Positions 43,461-52,570 of a DNA stretch of 64,000 nucleotides are shown here, piece by piece. Source of the DNA: JANXDG01 sp964561135. Its GTDB lineage: Bacteria; Elusimicrobiota; Endomicrobiia; DTEH01. The position numbers were made by a program, and so were the translations under genes. The notes under the pieces were generated by a model that was not told the origin of the DNA, searched no databases, and saw only the letters and a list, made by a program, of their open reading frames with translations. Location of the stretch: NCBI GenBank assembly GCA_964561135.1, contig CAZLOB010000054.1, positions 1 through 64,000 of the forward strand. The letters run 5' to 3'. Position 1 is the first letter of the stretch; each line of letters starts with the position of its first letter.

Positions 43461-46400
43461 TCACAATGTACGAAAAACTATGAATACAAATTTTTCAAAA
43501 CATTTTTGAACACTAGAAAATTTACCTAAAAAAATAATATTTTTTTCTTCTATATTTTTTATCACAAATTCTGAAGAAGGGTGAAATTTTTGTATCAAAA
43601 ACTTAATTTTCTCTTCATCATTATATAAAATATCAACCTTACAACCTTCAGTTGCCTTTTTAAAAGAAATTTTTGAAATATTAAATCTTTTCAACACAAC
43701 ACGAAGTTTGCTTATTAAAAACAAATTCTTTAACGCTAATTCGTCTTTTGGCGAACATTTCCCATATCTATCTTCTATTTCTTCTTTTATATTTTCAATC
43801 TCAGTAATACTTTTCGCTTCTAACAGTTTTCTATAAAACCCTAACCTTGTTTCTTCATCTTCAATATAACTACCTGGTATCATGGCCGGAATATCAATCT
43901 CTATTTTAGGTGATATTTCTTCGTATTTATATCCAGCAATTTCGTTTAATACTTGCTGTATTATTTTTGAATACATACTAAGTCCAACTTCATTAACAAA
44001 ACCATGTTGTTTTGTTCCTAAAATTTCACCTGCTCCACGTATTTCAAGATCTCTCAATGCTAATCTAAAACCGCTACCAAGCGATGTGAATTCTTTTAAT
44101 GCAGCAAGACGTTTTTTTGCATTTTGAGTTAAATTTTCTGGCGAATAAAATAAATAACAATAAGCTTTTTTTGTCCTACGGCCAACACGACCTCTTAGCT
44201 GATAAAGTTGTGCTAAACCAAAATTTTCTACATTTTCTATTATTATAGTGTTCACATTTGGTATATCTAAACCAGATTCAATAATTGTTGTTGAAACTAA
44301 GATTTGTATTTTTTCTTGAATGAACCTTATCATTATATCTTCAATTTTTTTTGCTGGTAATTTACTGTGAATAAACTCAACAGATATATCGGAAAAATAA
44401 GATTTTATTTTATTCGTTTTATGTTCAATTAAATTTATGTTGTTAAAAACATAGTATATTTGTCCACCACGAGAAAGTTCTTTACTTATTGCTTCAATAA
44501 CATACCTTTCACTATATGGCAAAATGTATGTTTCAATAGGCAGGCGTCCTTCTGGCGGTGTCTCAATAACAGAGATATCTTTTATTCCTTCAAGAGCAAA
44601 TGCTAAAGTACGTGGTATCGGTGTTGCAGTAAGAGATAAAACATCTGGTAATGGTTGGTTTTCATTGACAAAATTTTTATATTTTAACCTAATTTTTTCT
44701 TTTTGTCTAACTCCAAACTTATGTTCTTCATCTATAATTACAAGTCCTAAATCGTTAAACTTTATGTTGTCATTTAACAAAATATGAGTACCTATTACAA
44801 CATCTATTTCGCCTTCAGAAATTTTTTTCATTACTTCGGTCAGGTATTGTTTTGGTTGTAATCTCGTCATTATTGCAACCTTAATACCAAAAACTTCAAG
44901 CCTACTGCGAAAAGTTCTAAAATGTTGTTCAGCAAGGACTGTCGTTGGACATAAAACTAAAACTTGTCTTTTGTTTAAAACTGCTCTAAATGTAGCTCTT
45001 AATGCAACTTCTGTTTTTCCAAAACCTACATCGCCAACTATAACTCTATCCATTGGATAATCTTTATTCATATCAGACAAAACTTCTTTAATTGCTTTTT
45101 TTTGATCCTCAGTTTCTTCATATTCAAAAGTTTCTTCAAACATCGATTCTAACTTTTCATCTGCTTCAAACTTAACCCCTTTTATTTTTTTTCTTTGTGT
45201 ATACAAAGTATAAAGTTGAACAATAAATTCTTTAATTGATTGTTTAATTCTTTGTGTAGTTTTTTGCCATGTTTCTCTATTAAGGGAAGAAAGTCTCGGA
45301 GGTTTATTAGATAATGAAACATATTTTTCAACTGTATCAATTTCTATTACAGGTACATATAATAATGTGTTATCAGCAAATTTCAAAGTAAGAAATTCTT
45401 TATCATAACCATACATTGAGATGGTTTTTATACCAAGGAATTTTGCTATACCATATTCTCTATGTACAACGAAATCGTTTGGCTGAATTTCCCAAATATT
45501 TTCTAATCTTATCCCATGATATACCTCTTGTTTTGGATAAGCAGTCCATTGGAACTGTGAAAATACTTCAGGATATGTTATAAAAAAGATTTTTTTAGAT
45601 AATGAGTAAAAGCCCGCTGACAAGCTTGTTTTTAACAATTTTATATTTTTTCTTTCATCAAAAATTGATACAATTTTTTCAAGCTGTGTTTCATACATGT
45701 ACCCAAAAAATATTTTATAACCATCTGAAAGAAATTTATCCAAATCTTTTTTAAAAATTTCTAATTGACCGTAATATCTACTCGGAGTTAAATAGTTAAA
45801 AGAAAAATCGTCATCTTTAACATCAACATTTTCAAAACAACCTATTATATTAAAATTGTTTTTAAACAAAAAATCTTTAATAAGCAAATCTGATTTACTG
45901 TAAAGAATTTCAACAGGATAAATTTCTACCAAAGAAATCTTTGTCGTAACAATTGAGCGTTGAGAAGAGACATCAAAAAATTTTATTTGTGATACTTTTT
46001 GTTCTTCAAGAACAATTCTTACAGGATAGATTGTTTTTTTACAAACAAAATTTTCATCTTTTATAAAGACAAACCCGTTCGGCCAGATATCTATTATATT
46101 CCCACGTATTGCAAACTCACCTATTGCTTCAACATAGTTTACTCTTTTATATCCAAACTTTACTAACTTCGACAAAATTTCATCAAAATTTATTTCTTTA
46201 TCAACTTCTACATTAAAAGGCGAAACAAAAATTATTGGGAAATATAATACACACTTATGAAGTAATAGACATACTTTCTGTTTCTTATAACATTCACTTG
46301 ACAGTTTAATAAGATCTATAATGCTATCTTGGACAAGTTTTCCTGCTTCAGTATAAAGACAAAGGATTTCAATATCATCAAAACTTCCATATTCACTAAA

Positions 46401-46556
46401 GACATTTTTTACTTCAAAAAATGTATGTTTAACAAAATAAAGATCTATATAATCATCAAAGATAACTGCAGTAGAAGCATCTTTTACCTTTTCGGAAAGG
46501 ATAAAATAAGAAAAAGCTGTAATACGACTCTTGTCAAACAAATACTGTTTCTGCAT
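43461..46556 (-). CDS. mfd: Transcription-repair coupling factor
   Basis: 1031 residues. UvrB-like N-terminal region (about 1-340), CarD-like RNA polymerase-interacting domain (about 350-420; DFVVHREYGIAKFLG), SF2 translocase with Walker A GDVGFGKTE, DEEH box, TATPIPRTLA and QLRGRVGR, and a C-terminal TRCF domain. It removes stalled RNA polymerase and recruits repair. It is about 100 residues shorter than E. coli Mfd, mostly at the N-terminus. It starts at ATG 46556 (TTG 46559 adjacent) with no Shine-Dalgarno sequence. Confidence 0.95.
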   Translation of the reverse strand: MQKQYLFDKSRITAFSYFILSEKVKDASTAVIFDDYIDLYFVKHTFFEVKNVFSEYGSFDDIEILCLYTEAGKLVQDSIIDLIKLSSECYKKQKVCLLLHKCVLYFPIIFVSPFNVEVDKEINFDEILSKLVKFGYKRVNYVEAIGEFAIRGNIIDIWPNGFVFIKDENFVCKKTIYPVRIVLEEQKVSQIKFFDVSSQRSIVTTKISLVEIYPVEILYSKSDLLIKDFLFKNNFNIIGCFENVDVKDDDFSFNYLTPSRYYGQLEIFKKDLDKFLSDGYKIFFGYMYETQLEKIVSIFDERKNIKLLKTSLSAGFYSLSKKIFFITYPEVFSQFQWTAYPKQEVYHGIRLENIWEIQPNDFVVHREYGIAKFLGIKTISMYGYDKEFLTLKFADNTLLYVPVIEIDTVEKYVSLSNKPPRLSSLNRETWQKTTQRIKQSIKEFIVQLYTLYTQRKKIKGVKFEADEKLESMFEETFEYEETEDQKKAIKEVLSDMNKDYPMDRVIVGDVGFGKTEVALRATFRAVLNKRQVLVLCPTTVLAEQHFRTFRSRLEVFGIKVAIMTRLQPKQYLTEVMKKISEGEIDVVIGTHILLNDNIKFNDLGLVIIDEEHKFGVRQKEKIRLKYKNFVNENQPLPDVLSLTATPIPRTLAFALEGIKDISVIETPPEGRLPIETYILPYSERYVIEAISKELSRGGQIYYVFNNINLIEHKTNKIKSYFSDISVEFIHSKLPAKKIEDIMIRFIQEKIQILVSTTIIESGLDIPNVNTIIIENVENFGLAQLYQLRGRVGRRTKKAYCYLFYSPENLTQNAKKRLAALKEFTSLGSGFRLALRDLEIRGAGEILGTKQHGFVNEVGLSMYSKIIQQVLNEIAGYKYEEISPKIEIDIPAMIPGSYIEDEETRLGFYRKLLEAKSITEIENIKEEIEDRYGKCSPKDELALKNLFLISKLRVVLKRFNISKISFKKATEGCKVDILYNDEEKIKFLIQKFHPSSEFVIKNIEEKNIIFLGKFSSVQKCFEKFVFIVFRTL

Positions 46557-46564
46557 CAAATAGT

Positions 46565-46593
46565 ATAATACACAATTTTATATGACAAAACAA
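46565..46593 (-). promoter_or_regulatory. Promoter of mfd, implying a leaderless transcript
   Basis: On the minus strand TTGTTT (46588-46593) and TATTAT (46565-46570) are 17 bases apart. Transcription would begin near 46558, about two bases before the mfd ATG, so the mRNA would be leaderless. This agrees with the lack of a ribosome-binding site. Confidence 0.5.
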
Positions 46594-46600
46594 GTTTTGT
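46585..46600. promoter_or_regulatory. Palindrome between divergent mfd and gld promoters
   Basis: ACAAAAC-AA-GTTTTGT is a perfect seven-base inverted repeat, overlapping the proposed mfd -35 and lying about 20 bases before the gld -35. It could be an operator for both, or chance in A/T-rich DNA. Confidence 0.35.
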
Positions 46601-46619
46601 TGAAAAAATCCTACGATAC

Positions 46620-46650
46620 TTGACAATCAAAACTTAAATTTTTATATAAT
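46620..46650 (+). promoter_or_regulatory. Promoter for the Gld-like exporter operon
   Basis: A consensus TTGACA (46620-46625) is followed after 17 bases by TATATA (46643-46648); an overlapping TATAAT at 46645-46650 lies 19 bases on. It points toward the ATP-binding gene starting at 46717. Confidence 0.65.
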
Positions 46651-46716
46651 TTTATATACATATAACAACATTGCATTTTAAACAAATTCCAACCTAGATA
46701 TAATAACAAACCAAAA

Positions 46717-47634
46717 ATGATACAAATAAGAAATATAACAAAAACATTTGGAAAAGTTATCGCATTAAATAATGTAAGTTTTGATATCAATGACAACCAA
46801 ATCCTAGCTCTTTTAGGACCAAACGGTGCTGGCAAAAGTACACTTATGCGTATAATAACAGGCTACCTTTCACAAGATAGCGGAGAGATAAGTATTGATG
46901 GTGAAATAGTCTCTACTGAAAAAATTTCTACAAAAGAAAACATTGGTTATCTACCTGAAAACAATCCTTTATACGAAGATATGACCGTATACGAATATTT
47001 ATCGTTTATATCAGAATTACGCAATGTACCTAAAGAACGAATAAAAGATGTTGTTGAACTATGTAAGATAAAGGATGTTATAAACAGAACTATATCCGAA
47101 CTTTCAAAAGGTTATAGACAACGGGTAGGTTTTGCAGCTGCTATACTTCATGATCCAAAAATTTTAATTTTAGACGAACCTACTGCTGGTCTTGACCCAA
47201 ACCAAGCTACTGAAGTAAGGGAGCTAATTAAAGAATATAAAAAAGATAAAACCATAATTCTTTCCACACATATATTATCAGAAGTTGAAGAAGTTGCTGA
47301 TTATGTTGTTATAATTCACAAAGGAATAATTGTCGCACAGGGTACTATTGAAGACTTACATAGAATAGTTTTAAAACATAATATTATCTATTTTGCAGGA
47401 AAGTTTGACAAAGATCTTGTTAGTTATTTACCATCAGTTATCCCTGGTATTTATAACATAAAACTTGTTGCAAAAGATAACGAAATAACTGAATACGAAA
47501 TTGAAACAGAAGCAGATATAGATATAAGAAAAGATTTGTTCAAAATGGCTGTTAAAGAAAACTGGGAAATAGTAGAATTACATCGTGTTTCTGTTTCATT
47601 ACAAGAAATTTTCAGAGAACTAACAAGTAGTTAA
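46717..47634 (+). CDS. ABC transporter ATP-binding protein, GldA-like
   Basis: 305 residues. Walker A GPNGAGKST, Q loop, ABC signature LSKGYRQRVG, Walker B ILILDEPTAGLD, H loop STHILSE. The C-terminal extension (about 220-305) is as in GldA/NatA-like proteins. It starts a four-gene operon with a permease, a GldG-like protein and a DUF4340 protein. The related GldAFG set is needed for gliding in Flavobacterium, but homologues are widespread in non-gliders. Confidence 0.9.
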   Translation: MIQIRNITKTFGKVIALNNVSFDINDNQILALLGPNGAGKSTLMRIITGYLSQDSGEISIDGEIVSTEKISTKENIGYLPENNPLYEDMTVYEYLSFISELRNVPKERIKDVVELCKIKDVINRTISELSKGYRQRVGFAAAILHDPKILILDEPTAGLDPNQATEVRELIKEYKKDKTIILSTHILSEVEEVADYVVIIHKGIIVAQGTIEDLHRIVLKHNIIYFAGKFDKDLVSYLPSVIPGIYNIKLVAKDNEITEYEIETEADIDIRKDLFKMAVKENWEIVELHRVSVSLQEIFRELTSS

Positions 47635-47639
47635 ACTTT

Positions 47640-48350
47640 ATGAAAAATGTATTTAATTTTAAAAAAATCAAAGTATTGGTAAAAAAAGAACTCAATCTTT
47701 ATTTCAACTCTCCTATAGCGTATATCGTTATATCTATATTTTTGATGCTATTAGGATTCTTTTATTCACGTCCTTTATTTATTCAAAACTATGCTACTTT
47801 AAGACATGTTTTTGATGTTATACCTTTATTTTTTTTATTTTTTATCCCCGCGATCACTATGCGACTATATTCAGAAGAATATAAATCAGGAACAATTGAA
47901 GTTATCTTTACCTTACCTGTTAGAAAAATTGAAGTGTTATTAGCAAAATATATTAGTGCAGTATGTGTAATTTTAATTTCAATTATTTTAACCTTACTTT
48001 ATCCTATAACACTTTTATTTTTTGGCAAGTTTGATATAGGACAAACAATTGCAGGATACATAGGTGTTTTACTGTTAGTTTTATTTTTCAGTAGTATTGG
48101 TGTTTTTACCTCAAGTTTCACAAAGAATCAAATTATAAGTTTTGTAATTTCGTTTGCTATAATGTTTATATTTTTTATATTAGGAAAACTAGGAATTTTT
48201 GTTTCTCCAACATTAGCATATATTGGAATAGATGTTCACTATGACAATTTTGTCCGTGGCATTGTTGATGCAAGAGATGTTATATATTTTCTTTCATTAA
48301 CGGCGCTATTTTTATACTTCACATATCTATCAACAACTACTGAAAAATAA
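47640..48350 (+). CDS. ABC transporter permease, GldF-like (ABC-2 type)
   Basis: 236 residues and six transmembrane helices of the ABC-2 family, with the usual ITMRLYSEEYKSGTIE segment after the second helix. It starts five bases after the ATPase gene and ends three before the GldG-like gene, so it is the membrane subunit of this transporter. The substrate is unknown. Confidence 0.9.
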   Translation: MKNVFNFKKIKVLVKKELNLYFNSPIAYIVISIFLMLLGFFYSRPLFIQNYATLRHVFDVIPLFFLFFIPAITMRLYSEEYKSGTIEVIFTLPVRKIEVLLAKYISAVCVILISIILTLLYPITLLFFGKFDIGQTIAGYIGVLLLVLFFSSIGVFTSSFTKNQIISFVISFAIMFIFFILGKLGIFVSPTLAYIGIDVHYDNFVRGIVDARDVIYFLSLTALFLYFTYLSTTTEK

Positions 48351-48353
48351 ACT

Positions 48354-49907
48354 ATGAAAATAAATTTTCAACAAAAGCATGTTACAATAATTTTTTCAAT
48401 AATTGCAGTAATTTTATTGAATCTTATATTTTATTTTGGTTTTTTCAGATTAGATCTGACAAAAGGTAAAATCTATTCATTATCAAAACCCTCAAAAAAA
48501 CTTGTTTCATCATTAGACGAACCTATCTATATCCGCGCAATTTTTAGTAAAGTCCTGCCTGAGCAGTTTAAATTTATACGTATTTATGTGGAAGATTTAT
48601 TAAAAGAATACAGACAAGCATCCCGTGGTAAACTTAAATTTGAATTCATAGATCCATTACAACCAAACGCAAAAATATCTCAACAAGAAGCACATTCTAT
48701 GGGCATCCCACCGATTGAATTCAGTGTTGTTGAAAGAGACAAACTTGAAGTTAAAAAAGGATACATGGGACTTGCTTTGCTGCATAAAGACAAAAAAGAA
48801 ATTATCCCAGTAATAAACAACATTGAAATGTTAGAATACGATATAACCTCAGCAATAAAAAGATTAACAATAAAACAAAAAAAAGTTCTAGGTGTTGCAA
48901 ATGTCCACAAATGTGACTCACTAACAAACGAAGATTATCGTGAATTTAAAGAACATATACAAAAACTATATGATATAAAACAAGTAGAATTATCTTCAAC
49001 AAGCCTTCAACAAATAGATGCTCTTTTAGTTATTTCACCAAAAGAAAATTTTGATGACAAAGAATTATTTTTCTTAGACCAGTATATACTTTCAGGCAAA
49101 CCTTGTGCTTTCCTTATTGATAGGTATAATATAAACATACAATCTTTTTGGGCAACAAAAATCTATTCTAACATTTTTGATTTTATTTCACATTACGGAG
49201 TAGAATTTTCTACGGAGGGACTTATTGCTGATTATCAATGTCAAAAGGTTTCTTTAAGGACACAACATGGTTTCCTTGTCATGGAAAGTATTGTAGATTA
49301 TCCTTTCATACCGATTATAACAAATATAAACAAAAATCATCCTTTAACAAAAAACATATCTCAAGCAGCTCTTCCTTTTTGTTCGCCTTTAAAAATAAAA
49401 TCAGGATTAAAAGATATTACATATTCAATACTTATGGAAACATCTAAATACAGTTTTCTTAAAAAAGATGTATTTTCAATAAACCCAATGACAGTAAATT
49501 TTAAAACAGATAAATCTACGCAAAAAGGTCCTTTTATTGTTGCAGTAGAGCTAAAAGGAAAATTTCCAAGTTATTTTTCTGACGATGATAAATTTAAAAA
49601 ATTGCAACTTGATATCCCAGAAAGAATTAAAGAATCAAAAACTGAAAGTAGAATTTTAGTTTTTTCATCAGGATTTTTTGCTCAAAGAGAATTTACTCTT
49701 TTAGGAAACATTATTGATTATTTATTACAAGAATACGAAATCGTAAGTATAAGAAGTAAAAAAGTTGTCCCTTCAGCAATGAAACCTGTACCTGATATAG
49801 TCAAAATTTTATATCGTTATTTTATAACATTTTTTTTACCAGCAATAGTAATTTTTGCAGGTGTGATAAAATGGTATTTTAGAAAAACAAAGGTTGTTGT
49901 CATATGA
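48354..49907 (+). CDS. GldG-like ABC-associated protein
   Basis: 517 residues. An N-terminal membrane helix (about 10-31), a large extracytoplasmic domain typical of GldG/ABC_transp_aux (LDLTKGKIYSLS start, EDLLKEYRQASRGKLKFEFIDP), and a C-terminal helix (about 488-510). The function of this auxiliary domain is unknown. It shares four bases with the downstream DUF4340 gene. Confidence 0.88.
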   Translation: MKINFQQKHVTIIFSIIAVILLNLIFYFGFFRLDLTKGKIYSLSKPSKKLVSSLDEPIYIRAIFSKVLPEQFKFIRIYVEDLLKEYRQASRGKLKFEFIDPLQPNAKISQQEAHSMGIPPIEFSVVERDKLEVKKGYMGLALLHKDKKEIIPVINNIEMLEYDITSAIKRLTIKQKKVLGVANVHKCDSLTNEDYREFKEHIQKLYDIKQVELSSTSLQQIDALLVISPKENFDDKELFFLDQYILSGKPCAFLIDRYNINIQSFWATKIYSNIFDFISHYGVEFSTEGLIADYQCQKVSLRTQHGFLVMESIVDYPFIPIITNINKNHPLTKNISQAALPFCSPLKIKSGLKDITYSILMETSKYSFLKKDVFSINPMTVNFKTDKSTQKGPFIVAVELKGKFPSYFSDDDKFKKLQLDIPERIKESKTESRILVFSSGFFAQREFTLLGNIIDYLLQEYEIVSIRSKKVVPSAMKPVPDIVKILYRYFITFFLPAIVIFAGVIKWYFRKTKVVVI

Positions 49908-50890
49908 AAAAATTAACCTCTTGGATCATCTTAATACTAATCCTAATTCTTATTTTGCTTATAAGAATTTCGGTAAGAAGTCATTATAAAACAAAATTTT
50001 TGTTCAAAGGAAAAGAGATTATCAAAATAGAATTTAAAGACATAGATAACAAAGATGTAGTTTTAAAAAAAGAAAATGACGATTGGATAGTATTAACATC
50101 GACAGCTATATATCCAGCAAATAAAGAAAGAATAAAACTAATATTAGAAAAACTTGAGGGATTTAAGTTGTCAGAACTTATTTCAAAAAAACCATCTACA
50201 TACGAAAATTATCAACTAAATGAATCATCAGCAACTAAGATAAGAGTTTACTATGGTAAAAACAAATCTAAGGACATATGGTTTGGTAAAACAGGAGGGT
50301 TTATATATAATGAATGTTATGTAAGGATTGATGAAAAACCAGAAGTATATTTAGCTAGTGGTATTACATCTGATGAGTTTATGGATCAGTTTTATCATTA
50401 CTGCAGTAGAACTATTTTAAAATCTGATATAGATAAAATTAATTTTGTTCGTGTTAGAATAGATAATAAAATATACGAATTTAAAAAAGAATTAAAAGAT
50501 GACACAACTACATGGGTCAATTTAAAAGTTTCAAAAAAAATTGATTCAGAAAGATTTAATAGTTATCTTAGAAACTTTGATGAATTTATTGGTGACGTTA
50601 TAATCGAACCTACAGATTATAATTTAGATAAACTGATAAAACCTATCTTAGAGATCAATTTAAAATACGAAGATAATACTGAAGTTTTAATTTATGTATA
50701 CGATAAACTTGATGTCAAAATACGTTCTAAATGGTCAACTAACACTCTCCAACTTTATCCTGTAAAAATAAAATGTCTAACTTCTAAAGGTCCTTCAGTA
50801 GAAATTATTAGCAATGAGAATATTGTATACTGTATTTATGATTTTAGGTTCAAAAATTTAAAAACAATACTTGAAATACCTATCTTATAA
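49904..50890 (+). CDS. DUF4340-like exported protein of the Gld exporter operon
   Basis: 328 residues. One N-terminal membrane helix (about 5-24) and an exported domain with repeated W-x-V/L and lysine-spaced strands of the DUF4340 pattern (NDDWIVLT, VYLASGI, FYHYCSR). Genes of this type regularly follow gldG-like genes, supporting the assignment. The protein would face the periplasm as a transporter accessory. Confidence 0.78.
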   Translation: MKKLTSWIILILILILILLIRISVRSHYKTKFLFKGKEIIKIEFKDIDNKDVVLKKENDDWIVLTSTAIYPANKERIKLILEKLEGFKLSELISKKPSTYENYQLNESSATKIRVYYGKNKSKDIWFGKTGGFIYNECYVRIDEKPEVYLASGITSDEFMDQFYHYCSRTILKSDIDKINFVRVRIDNKIYEFKKELKDDTTTWVNLKVSKKIDSERFNSYLRNFDEFIGDVIIEPTDYNLDKLIKPILEINLKYEDNTEVLIYVYDKLDVKIRSKWSTNTLQLYPVKIKCLTSKGPSVEIISNENIVYCIYDFRFKNLKTILEIPIL

Positions 50891-50917
50891 TTCTTTTCTT
50901 AATTTCTTCATAAAGAT

Positions 50918-50947
50918 GTTGTATTATTTTTTTTATTTTTGTATAAT
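50918..50947 (+). promoter_or_regulatory. Promoter for leuA-leuC
   Basis: TTGTAT (50918-50923) and a perfect TATAAT (50942-50947) are 18 bases apart. The predicted start leaves a leader of about 35 bases with AAGGAGA (50974-50980). No T-box, leader peptide or riboswitch fits in it. Confidence 0.65.
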
Positions 50948-50989
50948 TTATTTGTTCTTTTGTTATACAACTTAAGGAGAATAAAAATA

Positions 50990-52570
50990 ATGAGAGAAAA
51001 AATTTATATTTTTGACACAACACTACGTGACGGTGAACAATCACCCGGTGCTTCTTTAACACCACAGGAAAAACTTAAAATTGCCCTACAACTTGAAAAA
51101 CTAGGTGTTGATATTATTGAAGCAGGTTTTCCAATATCTTCCTCAGGCGATTTTGAAGGTGTTGAATTAGTTGCAAAACATATTAAAAAATGTCAAGTTG
51201 CAGCATTAGCTCGTGCTAAAAAAATTGATATAGAAACAGCTGCAAAAGCGTTAAAGAAAGCTAAGTATCCAAGAATACATACATTTATTGCTACTTCTGA
51301 TATACATATAAAATACAAACTCAATATGACAAAAAATGAAGTTTTGGAAACAGCTGTTGAAGCGGTAAAATTTGCACGAAAGTTTACTGACAACATCGAA
51401 TTTTCATGTGAAGATGCTGCTAGGTCTGATATAGATTTCTTATGTAAAATAATTGAAGAAGTAATAAAAGCAGGAGCAACTGTTATAAATATCCCTGACA
51501 CTGTAGGTTATGCCATTCCTAATGAATTTGGGAAATTGATATCTGAAATAAAAAATCGCGTACCAAATATTGACAAATGCATAATTTCGGTACATTGTCA
51601 TAACGATTTAGGTTTAGCAGTTGCAAATTCTATTTCAGCCATTATAAATGGTGCAAGACAAGTTGAATGCACAATAAATGGTATTGGTGAACGAGCAGGT
51701 AATGCTTCATTAGAAGAAATTGTTATGATCATAAAAACAAGAAAAGATAATGAACTATTGAAAAATTTTTATACCAATATAAACACAAAAGAAATCTACC
51801 CTACAAGCAAATTAGTTTCCACACTTACAGGAATCCCTGTGCAACCAAACAAATCCATTGTTGGAAAAAATGCATTTCGTCATGAAGCAGGAATACATCA
51901 AGATGGAATCCTGAAAAAAAGACAAACATATGAAATCATAAAACCTCAGGATGTTGGCGTCCCTTCAAGCGAACTTGTGTTAGGTAAACATTCAGGTAGA
52001 CACGCTCTAAAAAAGCGGCTTGAAGAGTTAGGATATAAAGTAAACAAAAAACTTTTAGAAAAAATTTTTATAAAATTTAAAGAACTTGCTGACAAAAAGA
52101 AGTTTGTGTATGACGAAGACATCATTGTTTTAACAAATGAAGAACTTGGTAAAGAAAAACAAAATCTTGAACTAAAATATTTCCATATAAATAGTGGTAG
52201 TAATGTCCTACCAACGGCTACAGTAAAATTGTTAGTAAAAATAAATTCAAAAACAATAGAATTACAAGAAGTTGAATTTGGTGACGGACCTGTTGATGCT
52301 GCATACAAATCAATTGACAAAATTGTATGTAAATTATTAAAACTAAAATCAGCTCCAAAACTTGTAGATTATCAACTTAAAGCTGTTTCTTCAGGTAAAG
52401 ATGCTCAAGGAGAAGTTTTGGTGAAGTTTGAATACAACAATGAACTTTTTAGTGGACGAGGTGTATCAACAGATGTTATAGAAGCAAGTATCAAAGCATA
52501 TATTTCATGTTGGAACAATTTTTTATTAAGAAAAAAATTATTTCCTAAAAAAATAAAAATAGAATTATGA
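50990..52570 (+). CDS. leuA: 2-isopropylmalate synthase
   Basis: 526 residues. DRE-TIM barrel with DTTLRDGEQSPG at the start, SCEDAARSD, PDTVGYA and metal-binding HCHNDLG, then the conserved RAGNASLEE and HEAGIHQDG blocks, and a C-terminal leucine-sensing domain (about 395-520). The ATG at 50990 follows AAGGAGA; a TTG at 50939 lies at the promoter and is rejected. It makes 2-isopropylmalate from ketoisovalerate and acetyl-CoA, likely feedback-inhibited by leucine. It overlaps leuC by four bases. Confidence 0.95.
   Translation: MREKIYIFDTTLRDGEQSPGASLTPQEKLKIALQLEKLGVDIIEAGFPISSSGDFEGVELVAKHIKKCQVAALARAKKIDIETAAKALKKAKYPRIHTFIATSDIHIKYKLNMTKNEVLETAVEAVKFARKFTDNIEFSCEDAARSDIDFLCKIIEEVIKAGATVINIPDTVGYAIPNEFGKLISEIKNRVPNIDKCIISVHCHNDLGLAVANSISAIINGARQVECTINGIGERAGNASLEEIVMIIKTRKDNELLKNFYTNINTKEIYPTSKLVSTLTGIPVQPNKSIVGKNAFRHEAGIHQDGILKKRQTYEIIKPQDVGVPSSELVLGKHSGRHALKKRLEELGYKVNKKLLEKIFIKFKELADKKKFVYDEDIIVLTNEELGKEKQNLELKYFHINSGSNVLPTATVKLLVKINSKTIELQEVEFGDGPVDAAYKSIDKIVCKLLKLKSAPKLVDYQLKAVSSGKDAQGEVLVKFEYNNELFSGRGVSTDVIEASIKAYISCWNNFLLRKKLFPKKIKIEL

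Noticed and set aside
50891..50989. T-box or leucine leader peptide before leuA
   Set aside because: After the promoter only about 35 leader bases remain, with no leucine-rich frame or T-box core.
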